A DNA stretch of 5,866 nucleotides. It comes from Syntrophomonas sp. Its GTDB lineage: Bacteria > Bacillota > Syntrophomonadia > Syntrophomonadales > Syntrophomonadaceae. This document shows, in pieces, positions 4,303 to 5,866 of the stretch. The notes below the pieces were generated by a model. It was not told the origin of the DNA. It made no database searches and worked only from the letters and a program-made list of their open reading frames with translations. Every line of letters begins with the position of its first letter. Position 1 is the first letter of the stretch. The stretch lies in the NCBI GenBank assembly GCA_003558625.1, contig PWPP01000058.1, forward strand, positions 1 to 5,866. Reading direction: 5' to 3'. Both the position numbers and the translations under genes were made by a program.

Positions 4303-5202
4303 ATGCAAAGGAAAAGTTTTTTCATTTTACTCATGGTCGTTTTTTTGACGACGGTTTTACTGGGGGGATGTGGTGCCAGCCCGGGAACTCAGGAGACGGC
4401 TCAAACCAACACGATAACCTTAGGCGGGTCCAGTACGTTAGCCCCGATCATTGCTGAATGTGCCGATGGGTTTATGGAAGAGTTCAAAACCTGGAACCAT
4501 GTCGACCCCAGTTTTCCGGAAGAAGCGATCGTCATTTTTGTTTCCACCGGAGGTTCGGGTTTTGGGGTTCGCTCTACCCTGGATGGTACCTTTGACATCG
4601 GATTGGTAGCCAGGGATTTAAGAGAGCAGGAGGAGACTGATTTAGCAGAGGGCCGGGTCTTGAAACTGGCTTCAGATGTATTAACCATAGCGGTTAATCC
4701 CAATAACCCTTTGACATCAGTAAAAACGGATTTAACCCGGGATGAAATCAGGGACATTTTTTCCGGTGCCATCAAAACCTGGAACCAGTTGGATGCCAGC
4801 TTGCCTAATACTCCCATTGTGCTTGCCATCAGAGATTTGGGGGGAGGAGCCAGCGAAATTTTTGATGCTGCGGTGATGCATGGCACCCCGGTTTCTGACG
4901 AAGCTCAGCAAATGCCTTCCATGGGGGCCCTGGGAGCCAAAGTGATGGAAAATGATGCTGCCATCGGTTATGTTTCATCCGGCCTGGTAAACCAGAATCC
5001 CGATAAGCTTGTTGCTTTGAGTGTTGACGGGATTGCTCCCACCCTGGAAAATATAAACCAGGGAGTCTATGATATTGGTCGCCCGCTGTTGCTGATCGCT
5101 AAATCAAATTTCACCCCCCAGCAGCAAGCCTTTATCGACTATTTACAGTCGGAAAAGGGACACCAGGTTATTAGCAATTTAGGCTACATTCCGGCGGAGT
5201 AA
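4303..5202 (+). CDS. pstS: Phosphate ABC transporter substrate-binding lipoprotein PstS
   Basis: PstS captures phosphate outside the membrane and delivers it to the PstCAB importer. The 299-residue product starts MQRKSFFILLMVVFLTTVLLGGC, a lipoprotein signal peptide with Cys23 as the predicted lipid-anchored residue. The periplasmic-binding fold follows with family landmarks: GGSSTLAP (41-48), STGGSGFGVRSTLDGTFDIG (81-100), VARDL (102-106), the hinge-crossing strand LTIAVNPNNPL (127-137), LTRDEIRDIFSGAIKTWNQL (144-163), and the second anion loop IRDLGGGASEIF (176-187). Arg177 aligns with the phosphate-binding Arg of other PstS proteins. The usual Ser-Gly-Thr after it is Gly181-Gly182-Ala183 here, which is unusual. 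Length is normal. The downstream pstC supports a phosphate role, although another oxyanion cannot be excluded. A terminator/attenuator separates it from pstC, fitting the higher expression PstS usually needs. Confidence 0.88.
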   Translation: MQRKSFFILLMVVFLTTVLLGGCGASPGTQETAQTNTITLGGSSTLAPIIAECADGFMEEFKTWNHVDPSFPEEAIVIFVSTGGSGFGVRSTLDGTFDIGLVARDLREQEETDLAEGRVLKLASDVLTIAVNPNNPLTSVKTDLTRDEIRDIFSGAIKTWNQLDASLPNTPIVLAIRDLGGGASEIFDAAVMHGTPVSDEAQQMPSMGALGAKVMENDAAIGYVSSGLVNQNPDKLVALSVDGIAPTLENINQGVYDIGRPLLLIAKSNFTPQQQAFIDYLQSEKGHQVISNLGYIPAE

Positions 5203-5218
5203 TGCATAAAAAATGATC

Positions 5219-5261
5219 GGTTGAGGGTTCTAGTGGCAAAACCCTCAACCATTGTTTTTTT
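5219..5261 (+). terminator. Terminator/attenuator between pstS and pstC
   Basis: GGTTGAGGGTT (5219-5229) pairs perfectly with AACCCTCAACC (5240-5250), eleven pairs around a 10-base loop. A run of seven T's (5255-5261) follows after ATTG. The pstC ribosome binding site begins only 4 bp later and no separate promoter is seen. Partial read-through is therefore the likely way pstC is transcribed, giving more PstS than permease. Confidence 0.85.
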
Positions 5262-5274
5262 ATTGGGGAGAATT

Positions 5275-5866
5275 ATGCTGACTAGACGACGTATGGGAAA
5301 CAATTTTTTAGCGGTTTTGTCTGCTGTGACGGCTTTTGTATCCAGTTTCTTATTAATAGGGGTATTGTGGTTTATATTCCGGGAAAGCTGGCCGGTCTGG
5401 GAGACGGTGGGGCTCTTTTCTTTTATTACCGGTAAAGTTTGGAGTCCGGTGACTGACCCTCCTTATCTGGGTATCGCATCCATGGTAGCAGGAACCTTGT
5501 GGGTTGCCTTCGGGGCCTTATTAATTGCTGTGCCCCTCGGTTTTAGCTGTGCTATTTTTCTGGCAGAATTTGCCCCTCCCTGGCTGGGAGGCATTTTGCG
5601 CCCGGTACTAAATATCCTTACCGGGATTCCTTCGGTGGTCTACGGCTTTTTAGGGGCAGCCATTCTGGTCCGGTTTGTTGAAAATGCTTTCCATTTATCC
5701 AGCGGGGAATCACTGTTTTGTGCTTCCATCGTTCTCGCCTTAATGGTCTTGCCCTTTATTATTGCCAATTCGGAAAACGCCATCAGGTCAGTTCCCGGGG
5801 AATACCGCCTTGCGGGAAGGGCTTTGGGAGTGTCTGCCCCCTACATAACCATAAAAATACTGCTTC
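5275..5866 (+). CDS. pstC: Phosphate ABC transporter permease PstC (3' end outside window)
   Basis: PstC pairs with PstA to form the membrane channel of the Pst phosphate importer. The first 197 codons are present and the frame is open at the right edge. GGGGAG (5265-5270) lies 4 bp before the ATG at 5275. Visible features are a first membrane helix at about 11-35, a short loop containing SFITGKVWSPVTDPPYLGI, and helix 2 at about 68-95 (MVAGTLWVAFGALLIAVPLG). LAEFAP (96-101) comes next, followed by the hallmark LTGIPSVVYGFLG (115-127), a further helix at about 145-165, and the cytoplasmic ABC-coupling loop VPGEYRLAGRALGVSAPYITI (173-193). These match the BPD_transp_1 permease fold. The order pstS-pstC predicts pstA, pstB and perhaps phoU beyond the edge. 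Confidence 0.93.
   Translation, partial: MLTRRRMGNNFLAVLSAVTAFVSSFLLIGVLWFIFRESWPVWETVGLFSFITGKVWSPVTDPPYLGIASMVAGTLWVAFGALLIAVPLGFSCAIFLAEFAPPWLGGILRPVLNILTGIPSVVYGFLGAAILVRFVENAFHLSSGESLFCASIVLALMVLPFIIANSENAIRSVPGEYRLAGRALGVSAPYITIKILL

Noticed and set aside
4401..4886. 161-codon minus-strand frame
   Set aside because: It is the antisense shadow of pstS, low in protein-like features and without a ribosome binding site.

Overview
The window looks like chromosomal DNA of a low-to-moderate G+C Firmicute, probably a clostridial (Peptococcaceae-like) anaerobe. This is inferred from strong AGGAGG-type ribosome binding sites, sigma-A-like promoters (TATAAT/TACAAT), T-tailed terminators, a DUF3796-like membrane protein paired with a small XRE regulator, and a pst locus with a lipoprotein PstS. 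No rRNA or other marker fixes the species.

Layout from left to right. A PaaI-type hotdog thioesterase runs in from the left edge (1-486). A gene-poor stretch (487-943) follows, holding four tandem 36-bp units and one copy of a 152-bp dispersed repeat. A two-domain VOC/PhnB-like protein is encoded on the minus strand (944-1840). The divergent region (1841-2224) carries another 36-bp unit, several palindromes and a promoter overlapped by an operator-like inverted repeat. Next come a small DUF3796-like membrane protein (2225-2560) and an XRE-family regulator (2562-2777), almost certainly co-transcribed. A 453-bp region (2778-3230) has terminator-like hairpins, two doubtful small ORFs and a promoter. 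A GNAT acetyltransferase follows (3231-3875), then a clear terminator and the second copy of the 152-bp repeat. The window ends in a phosphate-uptake locus: pstS (4303-5202), an intergenic terminator/attenuator, and the start of pstC, which is cut by the right edge.

Functionally, PstS captures an oxyanion outside the cell and PstC forms half of the membrane channel; pstA and pstB are expected beyond the window. The membrane protein and XRE regulator form a likely self-regulating pair. The thioesterase, VOC protein and acetyltransferase look like independent accessory genes.

The least explained component is the repeat family. Each 36-bp unit is an 18-bp core flanked on both sides by CACCAAATG. 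The units occur in three intergenic regions, always in the same orientation, and two loci carry a linked 116-bp segment that includes a ribosome binding site and 13 codons. I read this as a REP-like or decayed mobile-element family, but no transposase is present in the window. I found no complete novel multi-gene system here.
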